Assembly: GCF_010993735.1 (NCBI RefSeq)
Contig: NZ_WQNI01000017.1
Span: forward strand, 1 to 64,000
Length of the DNA stretch: 64,000 nucleotides
Direction: 5' to 3'
Source: Chelativorans alearensis
GTDB lineage: Bacteria > Pseudomonadota > Alphaproteobacteria > Rhizobiales > Rhizobiaceae
This document shows positions 62,098 through 64,000 of this stretch, one piece after another; positions within the stretch are counted from its first letter, which is position 1, and every line of letters begins with the position of its first letter. A model generated the notes under the pieces. That model searched no databases and was not told where the DNA came from. It worked only from the letters and a program-made list of their open reading frames with translations. The position numbers and the translations under genes were made by a program.

Positions 62098-64000
62098 ATG
62101 GACGCCAACGGTTTGCAGGGGGAATGGCTGGTCGGGGTCGATGTCGGTGGAACCTTCACCGATTTTTCCGCGCGCAATCTCGTGACTGGCCAGGTGCGCA
62201 TTCATAAGAGGCCGTCCACCCCGGACGATCCGGGCCGTGCTGTGATCGACGGTCTCGCCGAACTGGTCGAGAAGCACGCCATCGACCCTGCGTCGATCAC
62301 CCGTTTCGCTCATGGCACCACCGTTGCCACCAACGCGCTGCTCCAGCGACGCGGTGCACGGGTCGCCGTCGTGACCACCAGGGGTTTCCGCGATCTGCTC
62401 GAGATCGGGCGGCAGATCCGTCCGCACCTCTACGATTTGCAACTCGACAACCCGGCACCGCTGGCCCCGCGTGAGCTGCGGTTCGAGATCGACGAGCGCA
62501 TCGGATCGCGAGGCGAAGTCGTCAGGCCACTGACCGACGAATCCATTGCCGCGCTCATCGCAGAGTTGCGGGAGCATCCCGAGATCGAGGGTATCGCAGT
62601 CTGCCTGCTCTTCTCCTATCTCAACGGCGCTCACGAGGGGAAGCTGGCCGAGGCGCTACGCGCGGCCTTCCCCGATCTGCTGGTTTCGGTCTCGCGCGAG
62701 GTGCAGCCGGAGTTTCGCGAATACGAGCGGTTCTCGACCACGCTGATCAACGCCTTCCTCCAGCCTGAGGTCAGCCGTTACATCGATCGTCTGCGCAACA
62801 ATGTGGGCGATGCCGCGCCAAAAGCAGCCTTCGGCATCTTCCAGTCGAGCGGTGGGCTTATGTCGGCAGCAAAGGCCGCGGATTACCCGGTGCGCACGGC
62901 GCTGTCGGGGCCTGCGGCGGGTGCGGTTGGAGCGGCGCGCTCGGCCGCGTTGTCGAAATTCGACGACATCATCACGCTGGACATCGGTGGCACATCGAGC
63001 GATGTCTGCCTGATCCGCAACGGGCGCACCTCCATCGCGCGCTCCCGCGACATCTCGGGATTCAGCATCCGTCTGCCCATGGTCGACATCCACACCATCG
63101 GTGCGGGGGGTGGCTCCATCGCGACCTTGGCCAATGACGGGCTGATGAAGGTCGGTCCTGAAAGCGCTGGCGCCGTGCCGGGGCCTGCCTGTTACAATCT
63201 CGGCGGCACGCTGCCCACGGTCTCGGACGCGAATGCCGTTCTCAACCGACTCCCTCAGGAGTTGGTCGGCGGCGGTTTTTCCCTGCGGCGTGATCTGGCA
63301 GTTGATGCGCTAAGACCCATAGCCAACATGCTCGGCATCGGGCTTGAAACCGCCGCAATGGGCATCATCGAAATCGTCAACTCGAACATCGTGCGAGCAA
63401 TTCGCACCATCTCGGTTGAAAAGGGCTACGATCCACGCAAGTTCGTACTCATGTCCTTTGGCGGGGCAGGGGGACTTCACGCCGCCGAGGTCGCACGTGC
63501 ACTCGGCATGAAGCAGGTGCTGGTGCCCGAGGCGCCGGGGATCCTCTGTGCCGATGGGCTCATCGCGGCGGACCTACAGGAGGATTTCGTCACAAGTTGT
63601 CACCTCAAGCTCGCGGCTGGCGTCGCGGAGCTTGAAGCGGTCGTGCAGGAACTGTTCGTACAAGGACAGGCGTGGCTGAAGACCGAGGCGGTGGACGCGC
63701 AGGGCGAACGACTGATGCTGTTCCTGGACATGCGCTATGTCGGCCAGAATTACGAGCTGCCGGTCGAGATCGAGGCAACGGTCGACGCGCAGGGGCGTGT
63801 GGCGTTGCCCGATGTCGACGCGCTGGCTCAAGCCTTCTTCGAGACCTATGAGCGCAATTTCGGCCACTACGACCCCGCGGCGCCAGTCGAGATCGTCAAC
63901 GCTCGCTTGCGCGTGCTGGCGCATCTCAGCCGCAACGATCGTGCACAAGACAAACCCGTGGCCGAGACCGGCAAGGCGAAGACCGTCCAGGTCTGGTTCG
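62098..64000 (+). CDS. hyuA: Hydantoinase/oxoprolinase A subunit (HyuA), 3' end outside window
   Basis: The visible 634 residues are most of an ATP-dependent hydantoinase or acetone-carboxylase-type A subunit. The N-terminal ASKHA fold has VGVDVGGTFTDF (about 12-23), FAHGTTVATNALLQRRGA (about 74-91), then LSGPAAGAVGAA, ITLDIGGTSSDVCLI and HTIGAGGGSIA (about 321-331), and MSFGGAGGLHAAEVARALG near 450. GAGG before ATG 62098 is the ribosome site. A HyuB subunit normally follows. Such enzymes open hydantoins, 5-oxoproline or related cyclic amides, which fits the amino-acid-derivative genes around it. Confidence 0.94.
   Translation, partial: MDANGLQGEWLVGVDVGGTFTDFSARNLVTGQVRIHKRPSTPDDPGRAVIDGLAELVEKHAIDPASITRFAHGTTVATNALLQRRGARVAVVTTRGFRDLLEIGRQIRPHLYDLQLDNPAPLAPRELRFEIDERIGSRGEVVRPLTDESIAALIAELREHPEIEGIAVCLLFSYLNGAHEGKLAEALRAAFPDLLVSVSREVQPEFREYERFSTTLINAFLQPEVSRYIDRLRNNVGDAAPKAAFGIFQSSGGLMSAAKAADYPVRTALSGPAAGAVGAARSAALSKFDDIITLDIGGTSSDVCLIRNGRTSIARSRDISGFSIRLPMVDIHTIGAGGGSIATLANDGLMKVGPESAGAVPGPACYNLGGTLPTVSDANAVLNRLPQELVGGGFSLRRDLAVDALRPIANMLGIGLETAAMGIIEIVNSNIVRAIRTISVEKGYDPRKFVLMSFGGAGGLHAAEVARALGMKQVLVPEAPGILCADGLIAADLQEDFVTSCHLKLAAGVAELEAVVQELFVQGQAWLKTEAVDAQGERLMLFLDMRYVGQNYELPVEIEATVDAQGRVALPDVDALAQAFFETYERNFGHYDPAAPVEIVNARLRVLAHLSRNDRAQDKPVAETGKAKTVQVWF

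Noticed and set aside
62313-62327. A further perfect TGGCAC-N5-TTGC match
   Set aside because: It lies inside hyuA and encodes the conserved family residues HGTTVA, so the match is explained by the protein and there is no gene start downstream of it.

Overview
The window looks like an alphaproteobacterial chromosome or large plasmid, most likely from the Rhodobacterales. It is GC-rich, packed with CoA-ester catabolic genes, and has tripartite tricarboxylate (TctABC) and TRAP transporters. The genus cannot be read from the sequence. No rRNA, tRNA, CRISPR array or intact insertion sequence was seen.

Positions 1 to about 47 kb form a catabolic island that appears to run on sigma-54. It contains a sigma-54 enhancer-binding activator (complement 1816-3576), its own rpoN-type sigma factor (22513-24012), and twelve intergenic perfect matches to TGGCAC-N5-TTGC, the -24/-12 promoter. 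These sites precede a thiolase-like/MaoC/ETF operon (3744-7143), a divergent tctBA / tctC pair (8083-11368), an eight-gene minus-strand acyl-CoA operon (22201 down to 12747), rpoN plus a DUF35 partner, an MmgE/PrpD gene (24606), an operon of up to ten genes (26175-36690), a minus-strand tctC operon with a second promoter inside it (44264 down to 36736), a MenB/BadI-like hydrolase (44677) and a thioredoxin reductase (45557). One further site at 46818 has no obvious target. Together the genes could import an organic acid, activate it with CoA (one AMP-forming ligase, two CoA-transferase-family proteins), oxidise it (two acyl-CoA dehydrogenases feeding ETF), hydrate it (three MaoC, three crotonase-fold proteins), dehydrogenate it (two 3-hydroxyacyl-CoA dehydrogenases, several SDRs) and cleave it (thiolase-like aldolase candidate, malyl-CoA-lyase-type enzyme, ring hydrolase candidate). 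Four MmgE/PrpD regions and two large proteins with a UGSC-like Cys-Gly-Gly-Cys domain are the least understood parts. The substrate is unknown.

Positions 47-49.8 kb are a junction: a secreted alpha/beta hydrolase gene, a possible decayed copy of its leader region, a broken IS66 transposase end and a 32-base exact copy of part of the thioredoxin reductase gene.

Positions 49.8-64 kb are a different neighbourhood with no intergenic sigma-54 site. A minus-strand set (cis-3-hydroxyproline dehydratase-like enzyme, ornithine-cyclodeaminase-fold reductase, M19 dipeptidase-like protein) faces a LysR regulator. Two complete TRAP transporters, a second M19-like protein and the start of a hydantoinase A gene follow. 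This suggests uptake and breakdown of amino-acid derivatives such as hydroxyprolines, small peptides or cyclic amides.
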